Under the pieces are notes generated by a model, which made no database searches, was not told where the DNA came from, and saw only the letters and a list, made by a program, of their open reading frames with translations. Below, one piece after another: positions 33,050 to 45,127 of a stretch of DNA of 64,000 bases. This DNA is from Tetraselmis striata. Lineage: Eukaryota > Chlorophyta > Chlorodendrophyceae > Chlorodendrales > Chlorodendraceae. Each line of letters opens with the position of its first letter. Position 1 is the first letter of the stretch. The stretch spans positions 186,001 to 250,000 of the forward strand of contig VCJN01002954.1 of NCBI GenBank assembly GCA_006384855.1, given 5' to 3'. A program made the translations under genes and the position numbers.

Positions 33050-34740
33050 GATTGGCGCCACGAGCATTGGCGCGAGCCGGCCGCCACTTTTGAAGTGGAC
33101 ATCGCACAGCTTGCGGAGAGGCGTCGCATGAGCGGCATTTTACATCGGCGCCCCCGGCACTAAGACTTGCTAGGTAGGCAATTGGTCGAAGAATAGTGAC
33201 GTGGTCACTGGTAAGAGCATCGATCCCATCTTGATTCCCACATTGGCGGCGTGGTAATTTTTTGGTTAGATGGTCCCTTCCCGCCCATCCGCCTGAGGCT
33301 GTGCCGGCTTTGTAGCCGTGTTTCTCTGGCAAAACTTGCCGCATCCGTCGGTGAATATTCATGTTGAAAATGTTCGGGTTTGGCAACCCTAGTATTGTTA
33401 AGGCCGTGGGCGAAATAATGCCTTTACATGACGACGCACGACGTGCCGCACCGACTGCCATTTCCGTATAGCAGCTCACCTGCGGTTAGGCAGCCACCTT
33501 CTACCTTATTTGCGCTCATCGCCTTCTTAGGCTCGCGCAACCCATCCGCCCTGTTTTGCGCTGATTGGCCCCTCGCACCCATCGTGTGGGCGCTTTTGCG
33601 TCTTTTAGTCAAATCTGCAAGCAAGCTGTCATCTTTGGTACAACCTGACGCATCCGGCGGTAAATGACATGAATATAATATGCAGTAGTCGCTGCTGTGA
33701 AACGATTACATAGCAGGTAATGTAGGTGTCTCGTATTTGCCTCCGCTGCTCGCACGCGGGCAGTCCTACTGCTACTCGCATAGCGACTATCTCATTCGCA
33801 ATATTATGAAAGCCTCCGCTCAGCACCTAGCGATTTCATCCCCGGCACGGGGGCGCTACCACTTATCCACCTATATACAACATCCATTATTATGGGTCGT
33901 TATTACAATGGCATACTAACAAGTAACGTCGGCCCAAGATAATCATTGAAACATACACAGAGAATGGTTGTCCATATGCCGAATTAGTCATGAAGCAAAG
34001 TAGGATCCGCGAGCAATATACTTGATGTTGTTCCTTAGCGGCAGGAAAGGCAGCTGCAAAGATCGACATGTGACGGCTGCGGAGCCTAGTTGTGACTAAT
34101 TCTAAATCATCGACTGTGTAAGTGGCGCAGCATAGCCCGACGTGGTTTCCTCCATTTTCTTCATTGGTGGCTGAGCGCTTGATATTGGTGCCAGCACATT
34201 ATACGGCACAGGAAGGCAATCACAAACAAATTTATTCTCTCCTGATGTCAAGTCCCATGTTGTGGCAACTGCTGCAGCAGCGCTAGTTTTCAGTATTTGC
34301 AGAGGCAGTCCCCGCCTCATGCACTGCATGCATAATAGTAATACCACATAGTGACACGTGTCTCTGAATCTGGTGGCATGTTGCGTGCGCTGTGACTCAT
34401 GCGATACTTTTAGCGACGCTGCTTTCACGTACCATTCTGCACCTCCTGTGGCTGAGGCGGCCTGCCACACAGCAGCCGCCTTGACCACTCCGCCCCCCCC
34501 CCCCCCCCCCCCCCCCCCTGTCTCAACAACAAAGAAACTCTGTGCAATCCTACCTACTGCACATCTCTAATGTTGGCGATGTGAGCTTCCGCTGCAGGTA
34601 GAAGAGGTCAGTGGATGACCTAGGGTTAGGATAGTTGGACAGGATTTACGTGTCGCAGCAATAGGCACAATGCGTAGCCGATGGCGTATAGCAAGTGTGA
34701 CAGTATTATCTTACACCTGTTGGGCATGGTATGTTGGAAA
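33050..34740. other. No supported gene; poly-C run at about 34493-34518
   Basis: Open frames are short, conflict between strands and have no motif. The stretch lies between the LINE-like fragment and lumazine synthase. A C run of about 25 lies near 34500. Confidence 0.5.
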
Positions 34741-34760
34741 AAAAATCAGGATACATTCGC

Positions 34761-35675
34761 CTATACTGACATGCCCTCTGCCTTGAGCTTGGCCAGAAGG
34801 CTGGCAGTCTCGATGGCGGTCGCCGCGGCGTTGCAACCGATGTTGCCAGCCTTGCCACCGCACCTGTTCAGAGCCTGGTCCATGTTGTCCGTGGTCAGCA
34901 CGCCAAAGATGCACGGCACGCCAGTGGCGGCGCCAGCGGACTGCACACCGCTCGTGGCGGCGCCGACCACGGCGTCGTAGTGGCTGGTGTCGCCGCGAAT
35001 GATGGCGCCCAGGCACACGACGGCATCAAACTTCCCGCTGGCAGCAATGTTTTTGGAGACCACGCCCAGCTCGAAGGCGCCAGGCACCCAAGTGGATACC
35101 ACGTCCTGCGAAATGACAGGAATCCTCTGTCAGCGCTCCTGGCCCCAGGCAATCGGGTCATGTCAGGCAATCAGGTCTTGCATAACACATGATTTCCATG
35201 GTACAACATCCTATCACGATGGGCGCTACATCCTCCCATGCGGTGTCTTCCCCCGCTCACACACCATCGAAAAGCAGCTTGACGTGTATGATTTTGCTAC
35301 TGGGTAAATGCAAATGCAACATTCGCAGGGACCCAGTGTGGTCAAGAGAGGTATGAAATGGAGGTGGAAATTGGTGGGCGGCCGGAGGTGAGTGGGTGAG
35401 GGGGGGTGATAGTGCGTGGCGGAAAAATGGGAGCGAACCTCCGCAGCCACCCCGTTTGCCAGCAGCGTCTCCAAGCAGCCCTCCAAAAGCGCCTTGGTGA
35501 CCAAGCTGTTGAAGCGCGCCGTGACCACAGCCACCTTGAGCCCGCTGCCGCTGACGTCGCCGCACACCGTGCGAACATCAGTCGGCGCAGCTGTGGCCAC
35601 CACTGCGCTTGCTGCCCGACGCTTTGGCGCCATATGACGCTTCGCGAGGCGTGAAACTGCGTGGGGTCGTGCCAT
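34761..35675 (-). CDS. 6,7-dimethyl-8-ribityllumazine synthase, two exons
   Basis: The enzyme condenses 5-amino-6-ribitylaminouracil with 3,4-dihydroxybutanone phosphate, the penultimate step of riboflavin synthesis, in the plastid in plants and algae. Exon 1 (35675-35439) encodes a basic, Ser/Ala-rich leader and the start of the fold: [20 protein letters not shown], the first strand with its substrate-binding Phe-Asn. After a phase-0 intron, exon 2 (35105-34761) supplies [40 protein letters not shown] and [17 protein letters not shown]. The catalytic His is in GDTSHYD. Length is about 193 aa, fitting a mature protein of about 155 plus a transit peptide. The start at 35675 is preferred, giving [14 protein letters not shown]; 35633 is the alternative. 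An upstream 5' exon beyond the poly-C run is possible. Confidence 0.92.
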
Positions 35676-35699
35676 CGGATGGAAGGTAACCTGGAGAAT

Positions 35700-35742
35700 T
35701 AGGGGGGGGGGGGGGAGGTGGGGGGGGGGGGGGGGGGGGGGG
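35700..35742. repeat. Two adjoining poly-G runs upstream of lumazine synthase
   Basis: G tracts of about 14 and about 22, separated by AGGTG, lie 25 bp before the chosen start codon, in the 5' untranslated region or promoter of the minus-strand gene. Confidence 0.85.
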
Positions 35743-35829
35743 TCGCGGATGCGGGGCAGTGAGGCTCGGCAGTGCCCTCTGCTGCGATGGCAGCCCGCCA
35801 ACGCATCGCACGGAGACGACAAGCACTAT

Positions 35830-36650
35830 CGCGCAATATCATAACGCTGATACCGGGTGGGTAGCACCGGGGCTGCGAATCGATAGAGGGCAACCCACTA
35901 GCCCGAGTGAGGGCAGGAGTGGATCAGCGGCCCACCCTCTGAGCGGCTGGGCGGCGCTGCGTGGCTGGCCGGGTAGAAAACGCCGGCGTCATCGCGGCGG
36001 CGGTCGCCATCATTGTCGGTGGCCGGGCGGGATAATGCGGAGCGCCAAAACGACGCGATCGAGAAGGTTGTGCGCTGGTGTATTCGCGTGTCGGGTGATG
36101 TCATTCGCGGCGCGCGGAGCTGTCGGCAGTGCCCTGAGAAGGCCCGACGCGCCGCATGGACACTCCACATCACTACCCTGGCATCAACCCTCAAGCAGCC
36201 AGCGGCAGCATCACCGCGTCAGCACGGCGACTACCTCACCCTTGTTGTCAGCCGTCCTCCGGCGGCGGCGCGAGCGGGATGATGATGACGCACACGAGTA
36301 CCAATGTACAGTACCTCGCGCAAGGAAAATTATCTCGTACAGGTACCCGTACTCTGGTAGTACTGTTGGAACAGTATACAGGTACCCGTAGGTAGTACAA
36401 CTCGCGTATGAGTATTACATGCAGTAGTCGCTACCAGGTATGACCTCGTGCGGGATGCGTGCCTGGCTTGTGGCTTTTGTGAACCAGGCGGCGGGTTGTG
36501 CGGAACCTTCTAGTACTCCTTTTATTCGCGGTGGCTGGATTTGTTGTATAATCATTGGCTTTTTATTGTGAAATCCACGAATAGAACTCGCGTACCAGTG
36601 TGAATTACAAAAAGGACAGTTGCAAATCCACCTACTGCTAAAAGTAGCAC
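35830..36650. other. Intergenic stretch, no supported gene
   Basis: Open frames overlap on both strands without motifs. Short GTAC-rich repeats (CAGGTACCCGTA) occur at 36340-36390. Confidence 0.5.
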
Positions 36651-36657
36651 TAAAAAA

Positions 36658-37788
36658 TCAACATAGCCGCCTAAAAGCGGCCCGCATGCCGCATGAGGGG
36701 GGATGGATGAGTGATGCGCACACGGTTAAGAGTCCAGGCCACGCGCGCACGTGTGTGTGAGCAGGTGATCCTCGGACGTGCTGTGCAGCTTCGGCAACGG
36801 GATGGCAGACGAAGCTGCGCCGTCTGATGAGGCAGCGAGCGCGCTCTCGAGCCGCCGCCAAGCTCAGGACCCCGAGGAAATATCTTGCGAGTAAGGCTTC
36901 ATCGTGGGCCCGGGTGGTGCACCGAGTGCCCCGCGATGAGAGGGCACCCCGATCCGCGGCCAAGCATGCGACACCGCGCACTGTGTGGCGCACCCCTTGA
37001 ACACCCCACCAACTGTGCCGAAGACCATGCCCGTGTACTCCGACATATCCACGATGTCTCGAAGAGGGCCCTTCTTTCATGGCTCCGTATTGTGCCACGT
37101 TGCATCCCGCACTGCTATCCCCCATTGTATGTCGCCCAGCTGGAAGCGCTCAAACCGATCCACAGCCGTGGCCCGGGGCACCGCAGTGTACTTGACCCCG
37201 CACCGTATAGTCTTGAACTCCCGCGGTGCGGGCCTCAAGTTCCGGAAATCACAGCTCCCGGTCACGACGTTGAACGCCGAGAGGGAGAGCTTGGCGTCCG
37301 GCACTAGGTCCTTGAGTTCATCTCTGCGTACGATGTTGCCAATATGCACCGACTGCTGGAATAACATGTCATCAACCTCCCAGCGTATAACGATGCCGAG
37401 ATCGTTAACACAATGATCGCGGAAGGACGGTGTCTGCGATAGCATCGTGCTGTACTCGCCAAGGAGCGTCTCCAAGTTCCGGGGGGTTCATGAGGGCGTC
37501 GCTAGATAGGTCGACAGTGATGGCGTTGCCAAGAGCACAATAATCCGGCTCCCAACCACCGGGGCCATGCATGGCGTAAGGGAGAAAGAAGTACTTGGCA
37601 GCGACCTCCCGCAGCTCTTGCGGAGCCATGACCGTCCGCGTAGTGAGGGTGGCCACCGTCCACATGCCCGACGCCACGTTGACCTGGCCGAACAAGAGCC
37701 GTTCCCTCCATGTGCCTGGGAGAGTGCCCGTCTCGTTTTGAAGCCGAGAGTTGTTGGTATGCTCCATGAATGCCGTCAGCTCTTGCAC
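36658..37788 (-). pseudogene. Unrecognised ORF split by a frameshift in a C/G run
   Basis: Two long minus-strand frames (37788-37405 and 37475-37077) join if one base is added or removed at the run near 37485. In the first, the text ...DLSSDALMNP meets the continuation LETLLGEYSTMLSQ. The joined protein of about 235 residues has segments LLFGQVNVASGMWTVATL, KYFFLPYAMHGPGGWEPDY, LGIVIRWEVDDMLFQQSV and KLSLSAFNVVTGSCDFRNL. A third, less certain frame continues toward 36658. The composition looks like a folded protein, not chance translation. I do not recognise it. Confidence 0.4.
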
Positions 37789-37799
37789 TGGTCTGGCAC

Positions 37800-38690
37800 C
37801 CTTAGTCTACTCCTCTTGTCCTGTACTGGTATACCGTCATACGTGCGTGAGGTCGATTTGCGGCGCGCGGTGCGCAGCAGCAGAATAATGGGCGATACCT
37901 GTACGAGTACATTTACATACCAGTACACTAACGTCACACCATAGTGTTAATGTATTCCCATTGATGCCAAACCATTAATGTATTTTCAGTAATGAGTCAT
38001 ACCCCACCCCGATCCCACGTATCATTAATTATTATAATTATTAAAAATAAAAAACGCCTACCCAACCAATCACCCTATCACAACTGCGAACTCCGCCCAG
38101 CACCGCCCCTCCCGAAATGCGTACTTGTCTGAAATACAAAAGTGCCGCTAGGTAGTAGCGAATCCACGCTTAAAGTAGCTATTACAGGAGATCAACACAA
38201 GCAAGAATGCGTATAAGTGTTGTCTCCGGAACTCAGGAAGTTCTGTCCATGTAGACTGTTCAAAATAGCTCAAAGATGATACCTAGTAGTGGCACCAAGC
38301 GCTTAGTCGCACCCTCCCACAAGGAGTGCCTGCCTGTTCAATTACACTCACAATCACAGCCTGGCACAACCCAGCTTTCACCGGCACATAACCCCTTCGC
38401 TGCCTGATGATAAGAAATTAATCAGTTGTGATACCCGAATCCGGCGGCCTGACCTCACCGCTTGGCCATATTATAATATGTATATAATCCAGCGAAGCGT
38501 CGATTTTTTGGCGGTGAGCTTTATTATTGCCGTACGGGTACCCGTATAGTGCAGCGGATCGGGCCTATAGGTGCATGAGTAAAGCGCTTATCTACTGGCA
38601 TGTACTACTAAGTACTATAATCCACCCACCCACCCGTCCACCCGCCCACCCACCCACGGTCCTTAATTACACAGCCGTCCGATTACGATC
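37800..38690. other. AT-richer stretch without a supported gene
   Basis: No open frame of note. Repeated ATTAATGTATT-type blocks occur at 37945-37985. Confidence 0.5.
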
Positions 38691-38696
38691 TCACGG

Positions 38697-38955
38697 TTGG
38701 GAGGTACTGGTACTGGTACTCGCTACTCGCTGCTGGTAATGGAAAAAAAAATCTGGTACTTCAAAGCGCTAGCTGGCAATGCGAACGCTCGCTGCTGGTA
38801 CTGGTACTCGCTACTCGCTGCTGGTACTGCTGGTACTGCTGGCACTGATATTGGTACTCGCTACTCGCTGGTGGTAATGGAAAAAAAAACTCTGGTACTT
38901 CAAAGCGCTGGCAATGCAAACGCTCGTTGCTGGTACTTCAAAGCGCTGGCAATGC
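38697..38955. repeat. Tandem repeat of GGTACT-rich units with A-runs
   Basis: Roughly 100-bp units contain CTGGTACTCGCTACTCGCTG, then TGGTAATGGAAAAAAAAA, then CTGGTACTTCAAAGCGCT and GGCAATGC. They occur about two and a half times with internal duplications. Confidence 0.8.
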
Positions 38956-39044
38956 AATTCATGGAATTGTAGGCCAGTGATATAGAACCCGTTCTTTTAA
39001 AAGTTTCTGAAAAATCGACGCATCGCTGATTCAAAGGTGAAGTT

Positions 39045-39225
39045 ACTTCATATAATATATAATATATAACTGATATAATATAATATGACTATAATACAAT
39101 TATTGTAATATAATATATATATACATATATGCATAAACATGTAAATATATAAATATACATATGTACATAAATATATAAATATAAATATATAAATAAATAT
39201 AAAGATAAGTATATTTATAGACGAC
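39045..39225. repeat. AT-rich low-complexity stretch
   Basis: Almost pure A/T with ATATAA and TATAAATA units. Confidence 0.85.
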
Positions 39226-39854
39226 CGAATGATAAATTATACGGCTCGCACGCGCGGGTTCATAATTTATAATGATAAGTGGCATGTAATCCTGAGTCAG
39301 CAGAGAAGGTATGTAATGATTGCTCGAGGCGGATGTTCTTACGTATTGCGCTTAGTCGCTACATCAAGCAAGCGGCACTAGGGTGCAAGTTCACTACCAA
39401 GCAGCAGCCCCTACCTACCCCATGATACTACTGCTGAGACCCTGGTAGGAGCATTATGACCCAATCATGGTCCTTACGCCACAAAGGCTTTAAACAAGGC
39501 TTGTGCAGCAATGGTGGAGTCCAATCCTCATAGTTTAGGGTTCCCATTGCTGATGCTGCTTGCTGGAATCCAACAAAGCGGACACACGCTGCAGCCATGT
39601 GCGTTCCCCACCAAAAACTGAGCTTTTTCGCTGTTTACATGATGTTGTTTGGAGGCAGACGCATCCGACACGCGCTTGCTGGCGCAGTGTATTTATTCGC
39701 AGTGCAGCGCTGTACCCATTGTAGTCCACCGCCTGAAAAACAATGCGACTTGCAGCGACGTGCCGCTGTCAGAAGTGGGCTTGATGATGGGCTCACCAGC
39801 GTGTGAACCATCTGGCTTCACTCAACCGCAGATTATGGGTGGATGATCGGGTAC

Positions 39855-42266
39855 TCAGCCTCCGCCTATGCTGAATGCCGAGGTCCCATTGCCAAATGGG
39901 CAGACCGCCGGCTCGGCGCTGCAGTGGCAGGAGAAGCTCCGCCCGTGCTGGTTGCTGTGGTGCTGGATCGAAATGATGTTGCTCCCGAGGCCCAGCGTGG
40001 TGAGCACCAGTGTGCCCACGCAGAACAGTCCCAGCACGGGCAGCTCCAGCCTGCAGTGCGGGAGGAATTCCATTCACGCGGGGGCATCAGGGGGCTACAA
40101 TCGTCAGGCACGCTGGACACTCGGGGAGTTGGGGATGGGGGCCTCACCTATGGAGCCGGAATGATGGGCTTGGCCTTCGGCGCGGACTGCCACTGTGGGC
40201 GTCCGACTTAGAGTTGCTGTAGGCCAGGAGACAGAAGAGCGCTGGAAAGCCAAAGGAATTGGGCGACGACTGTCGGGGTGGCGGGGCAGCTAAGTCTGTC
40301 AGCGAGGGGCACAGCCAAGTGGGGTGGGGGAGAGTAGTGGTGGCAGTAATAATGGCTCTACTTCTGGAAAGTGGTGCGAGGTATTGCAGAGGAAGAGTGC
40401 GAAAGGTCCCCACCGTGATGGCGCCGATGATCCCCACACAGTCGTCAAAGAATGGCACGGCATTGGCAATGAGCCAGGCGGTGAACAGAAGCGCGCTGGT
40501 GATCAGCATCCACCAAAGCTTGCCGGCCAAGCAAGACGAGTTGGCGGTGGAAGGAGACACCTGCAGGTGGGCCGCCCGGCAGATGACCTGTGCGGCAGGC
40601 ACAAGGGCGCAGCCGGGGGTGGACCGTCAGTCAGCAGGCCCTTCAAACCAGTATATGTCTGGGTTGAGGTGGGAGGGGGATGGAAGGGGGGGGGAGGGGG
40701 GGGTGGCTTGCCTGCAGCTTGATCTGGCAGGCGATGAGCATGTGCACAAATAGCGTGACGTTGACGGCGGCGCGCAGCCAGCTGTATGGCATTACGTCCA
40801 GGAGGTACGCAGGGGTGCTGGGCCCGCGGAAGCCGTAGCCCACGCCGGAGATGAGGGTGTACAGCAGGAACAAGGCGGTGGTGGCTCCGGTGAGCGCCGT
40901 GTTGAAGGCCGCGGGCTGGCGCATCTCGCTCATGATTTCAAGGAAAATCGCCTGCCCACTGTATGCAAACACGATGCCCGTGATTGCACTCACGCCGCGC
41001 AGCGCCGGCGCATAGCCAATGTCCTCCAGCGCCACGTGGTGGTTCACCTCGCCTAGCTCCACCACCCCCGCTGTCAGCATCTGCGCCAGGCACGCTGCCA
41101 CCACGGCAACAATGGTGGTGTTGCCTACCACGATGAGCGCGTTCAGGTCGTGCAAGCTTCGCAGCTGCGCCACCGGCCACACACACAGCCTGCCACACAC
41201 ACACACAGACACACAGACACACAGACACACACACGCATCAATGGGGAGGGTGTGGTGTTGCAGGAGGTCCTGTTGTGGTGGTTGTGCTAGCATGCAGGAA
41301 GGGGTGGATTCGGCGGGGGGAAGCTAGAATACGGGTGAGGAGGGTTGAGCGGGGTGGCAGGAGCGGGAGATGGGGTTCTCACGCCGCAACCATGGACGCC
41401 AGGGGCAAGCATAGCCGGGATGTGAAGAAGACCGCCTGTACAGTGCGGCCCAGCACCAGCATATAGCTGCCCACGATCATCACCAGCCCGGTGTACACCG
41501 ACCCGTAGACCAGCGCTGCCAGCCTGAGGTGGCGGCAGCAGACGCACGCGCGCGTTCAGGACGGCACTGCGTCCGGTGGCTGTTGTGCACCATGCACATG
41601 CGGAGGTGCATTGGCTTACCACGCGCCGGCCAGCTGGCGAGCGAGGTCGCTGTACGATACAGCAGAGGGGTACGCGGCGCCCAGGCGGCCCAGCAGTGTT
41701 CCCGTGTACAGGTTAGCAATCATGCAGAGCGCTAGCGCGAGCACACCCTTCACCCAGCCCAGCTTGGCGATGTGGCCCGGAAGGCCCAGAATGCCGGTGC
41801 CCACAATGTCCGCAACAAGGATGAGCGATGTCTGCGCCACGCCGGCCTGACGCTTTGGAAACTTGCTGGCCTGCGCGGCTGGCCTAGACACATGTGCGGG
41901 AGCGGCACCCGAGTGACTCAGCCTGGGTAAGTTCTGCCATCGGCATTGCCAGCTGAGCAGCACTAACGACAGCTCTCGATGACAGACCAGCATATGGGAA
42001 TGGAGGCACGTATTGGTGTACACGCTGGCTGTAACAGTACACAGTGAGATGTTCCCAGGCATGGCGGGGTGGCGCAGCCCGGCAGTGGGCACCTCTGGCA
42101 AGGGCAAGCTACCGCGGGCGCACCTGTCGCCAACTTGTGCTGGGCTTCCCCGGCCCTCCTGCTGCACCCTGGCCAGCCCTACCAGCTCCATGTCCTGCCC
42201 TATAAGCCTCTTTGGGACGAGGAATGCTGCGGAATCACTGTTGGCTCGCAATTCATGGAGTGCCAA
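39855..42266 (-). CDS. Amino acid/auxin permease family transporter (AAAP), six exons
   Basis: A membrane carrier expected to move amino acids with protons. Exons with consistent phases are 42266-41620, 41523-41383, 41189-40712, 40587-40414, 40269-40148 and 40050-39855. The first transmembrane segment reads LILVADIVGTGILGLPGHIA, the AAAP hallmark. Later segments include YTGLVMIVGSYMLVLGR, ALIVVGNTTIVAVVAACLA, GVSAITGIVFAYSGQAIFLE, FLLYTLISGVGYGF and MLITSALLFTAWLIANAVPF. The junction giving GAITSSPNSFGFPALFCLL is the conserved end of the fold. The intron between 40712 and 40587 starts with GC, a GC-AG intron (CAG before GCAAGC). The start is uncertain: from 42266 the product is 585 aa, and an internal Met would shorten an N-terminus that shows no motif. 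Confidence 0.88.
41189..41240. repeat. (CA)n microsatellite at an exon 3 acceptor
   Basis: CACACAGACACACAGACACA-type repeats directly precede the acceptor of exon 3 of the permease gene and form its pyrimidine tract on the minus strand. Confidence 0.8.
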
Positions 42267-42841
42267 AGGTGGTGGATGGGGAAGGATGGATGGGATCAGA
42301 TGGGGGTCCGAGGCCTACCGTGCGCTCCAGCTCCGGGTCTGCGCTGCCATTGGTGGCTGGTAGCTGCAGCTCTTGGTGCCGCATTCGCCCGGTTGGGCTG
42401 CCCATCGCGGCCTGATCGTATGCGCCGTCTCTGATGCGATGCTTTCCACCACCACGTGCGGGTGTTCTCCGACGGAGCAAAACAAGTTCTCAAGGTCCGG
42501 ATCGGCGCCGGTGCAAGTGGGTTGGACGTTGCTGAATGGAGAGGGGGGGGGGGGGGGTGATGGTGTACGAGTAGCTTCCCCACCGTTCCTTCGTGGTTGA
42601 TGCCTAGGGCGTGTGCATCGGCAGGTCGATCGCACGGGACAGGTGGGTAAACCGCGTAGAACCAGAGCGGCGAGGCGGTGGAAAGTAGTAATGGGAAGAT
42701 TGTGGGCGTCCGACTCCCCGGCCTGCTGGAGTGACGATACTGATCCTTACCCGTAGGCGGGAACCGGTCCCCAGACGCGGGAACTGCCGCCAGCAACCGT
42801 CATAATTTGGGGTTTGTGGTTCCGGAGTGTAGGGATTTTAT

Positions 42842-42950
42842 TAGTAGTCGCTAGTCATGCTTTCACCGCTGCGCCCGCCTATCAAGGCGGCACTCCTGTG
42901 ACACAGTACATGATATTATGTAGCGACTAGCCTCGGAGTGTACCGGTATG
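42842..42950. repeat. Terminal-type repeat, copy 1
   Basis: TTTCACCGCTGCGCCCGCCT, then CAAGGCGGCAC, CTGTGACACA and AGTGTACCG recur at 45925-46015 in direct orientation. CCGCCT and AGGCGG can pair as a small hairpin in both copies. The 3 kb between the copies may be a small element. Confidence 0.6.
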
Positions 42951-43162
42951 GCCACAAGCCAAGGGGTAGCGATCCGTTGCTAGAAATCAGATGCCATAAA
43001 CCGCTGCTGCTGGCCACCACGCAAGTTTCTAGGCCAGCAGTGTCCGGCAATAAAACACCACACGAACCAAACGGCAAATCTCACACATTCGGCCCATTCA
43101 GTCCCGTAAAAGTAAAGCGGACACGGACGGCCTGCTGACTTGGGCTGACGGAGCCGGGGAGC

Positions 43163-43740
43163 TTGTCGTGTCTGTCTACTCTTGCACGCGCGACGCCGGC
43201 CCGAGGTGATGGCCACGGCACTTGCCGGAGGTGCAAGGCAGGCGTGGCCCGGCCAGCCATTCTAGTAAGGAAACGGCCCATCTGTGTTGTGTGCGGTGTG
43301 GCGCACTTGGGTGGCTTTACATTGTGTTCTTGCGCCGAGCACATGCTGACGATTTTTGCTGTGCCGCGCGCAGAAACGATGACTAGTTGGCTGCGGCGCG
43401 AGTCAAGTTTTACTACGCGCTGAAGGTCACGGCCGCCCTTCAGTATCATGTGGTGAAGATGGAGAACTGGCATGGCGACCTTTCAAAGTCCTACCTGAAG
43501 GCTCTCACTCGAGCAGGAGCCAATGCCAGTGATGGGTTCAGCCAACAGGTTACCATGTTCAAGCACATCGTGGTGGACAGCGACGTCATCAAGGTCTACA
43601 TGTCCTACACTATGGAGGCCATCGAGGCTTTCTTTCGCTTGCAAGAGGTGGAGTTCGCCAGTGGGAGTGGCGCTGGATTTAGGTCCATGCGCATCAACCG
43701 CAAGGGCTCAATCCCTATGGCTGGCCCACCCATGTTGTGA
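43163..43740 (+). CDS. Cys-rich segment followed by a 117-codon ORF, unrecognised
   Basis: An open stretch at 43163-43423 has paired cysteines (CRRCKAG, PICVVCGVAHLGGFTLCSC), resembling a zinc-binding tail. A second frame (43387-43740) overlaps it and reads WHGDLSKSYLKALTRAGANA, then FKHIVVDSDVIKVYMSYTM and EAIEAFFRLQEVEF. An intron or frameshift would have to join them. No family is recognised. Both lie inside the repeat-bounded 42.8-46.0 kb block. Confidence 0.35.
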
Positions 43741-44056
43741 AGGTGGAACGCCTGGGTTCTAAGACAAGGACAGGTTACACACATAATGTAGAGATTGGTT
43801 TTAGTGTTTGGATATGGCCTAACGCGGCAGGTGGTGTTCTTCGCCCCGCGGACACCATGCCAGTCACAGTGACTAATGAGCCCAGTGACATAGCTCGCCT
43901 TGTCACTGCCCGGCCCTGGCTGCTCGCGTGGACGTTTGTATTTTTTTGCCCAATCCTCCCCATAATAGTCTGTAACCATGTTGCTGGTATTATTCCTTTG
44001 CCTAACCAACCATTGCGCATAGCCATCGCTGCCTGCCATGCTCTTGGGCTTCCGGG

Positions 44057-45127
44057 CTATTGGTTTAGTTTTCGAAATATATATATGACCTTTTGTTTTC
44101 CCCCGGGCAGTGCCACCACCTTGCTCTGCACTGCTGCCTCCTTTTCATTATCATGCCGCACAACCTGCTGTCTAGGCAACATAGTTTTGTCTGGCTCCAC
44201 CGCTGCTGCCTCCTCCGCCGCTGTCTCCTCCGCTGCCGCCTCCGCTTCCTGCTCCATTGTCTCCTGCTCCGGTGACGCCGGCCTCTCCTGTGATTGTTGC
44301 AGCAAGAGCTCCTGCAGTCCCTCCATTTCCCGCTCGCCGTCTGACAAGCCAATGCTCCTTTCGCGGCCCTCCTCCCTCTGCACGCTGCCCATAGACACGT
44401 CGTGGGCTCCGCCGCTGCCGTCATCGTCGCCGTCCAGGTGCAGCTCGCGCCCGCCGCCCTCGTCGAGTTGCTGCGGACCTTTTGCTGGCAACGGGGCCAT
44501 CAGCTCGTCGTCGTCGCCACCCTCATCGTCCTCGTTGTGCACTAGCTCCGCATCTGCCTCAACCTCACTTGCCACGGCTTCCGCCACGACCTCCACGAAC
44601 GCTCGCAAGCGGTGCGCAGTTGCCTCGTGCTGCTCCTCGGCTTCCCTTTCCTGCTCCGCACCCTCCTCATCTTCCGACACATCACCGTCGCTCTCCGTAG
44701 AAAACACACCCCTGTCACGCAGACGGTGGTAGCGTCTCCGCATAGACCTGTACAGCTTGCGCCACTTCGAGTCCTCTGCCCCTAGCTGCAGCACTAGACG
44801 GCCGCTGTGCGCTTCGAGGTCCTTCGACTTCTCTCTAAGCTTGCGGTTTTTGCTGCGCTCGACATCAAGCGCAACGTGCAACGATGCTACCGTAGCTTTC
44901 AGCCTCGCGTTTTCCCGGTCCGTCGCTGCCGGAACTGGTTGCACCTCCTCCCCGCTACTGTTTGCACTGGCAGCGGCGGCAGTGGTGCCCCCCCCGTCGC
45001 CCTCGTTAGACGCATACTCGGAAGCGGCCGACTCCACCCCCTCAGCACTTTGTGGGGGCTTCGCAGCAGCCCCCTTTCCAAAGTTATACTGCCGCTTGAC
45101 CCGCTTCTTGCGACCGCCACCTGCCAT
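44057..45127 (-). CDS. 356-residue acidic coiled-coil protein
   Basis: A single open frame starts with a basic tail (GRKKRVKRQYNFGKG), then a Ser/Ala/Gly linker, then a predicted coiled coil at about residues 72-120 (ENARLKATVASLHVALDVER, KNRKLREKSKDLEAH). A basic Tyr-rich patch follows (KLYRSMRRRYHRLRDRG), then a long Glu/Asp-rich region to the end. The frame is clean over more than 1 kb although the DNA is low in complexity. The layout suggests a nuclear or element-encoded DNA-associated protein. Unidentified; a transposon ORF1 or a host gene are both possible. Confidence 0.5.
   Translation of the reverse strand: MAGGGRKKRVKRQYNFGKGAAAKPPQSAEGVESAASEYASNEGDGGGTTAAAASANSSGEEVQPVPAATDRENARLKATVASLHVALDVERSKNRKLREKSKDLEAHSGRLVLQLGAEDSKWRKLYRSMRRRYHRLRDRGVFSTESDGDVSEDEEGAEQEREAEEQHEATAHRLRAFVEVVAEAVASEVEADAELVHNEDDEGGDDDELMAPLPAKGPQQLDEGGGRELHLDGDDDGSGGAHDVSMGSVQREEGRERSIGLSDGEREMEGLQELLLQQSQERPASPEQETMEQEAEAAAEETAAEEAAAVEPDKTMLPRQQVVRHDNEKEAAVQSKVVALPGGKQKVIYIFRKLNQ

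Noticed and set aside
35226-35438. Continuous reading of lumazine synthase through 35438 into the intron
   Set aside because: The text after SHF loses all family resemblance, while splicing at 35439/35105 restores the conserved WVPGAFE block in frame.
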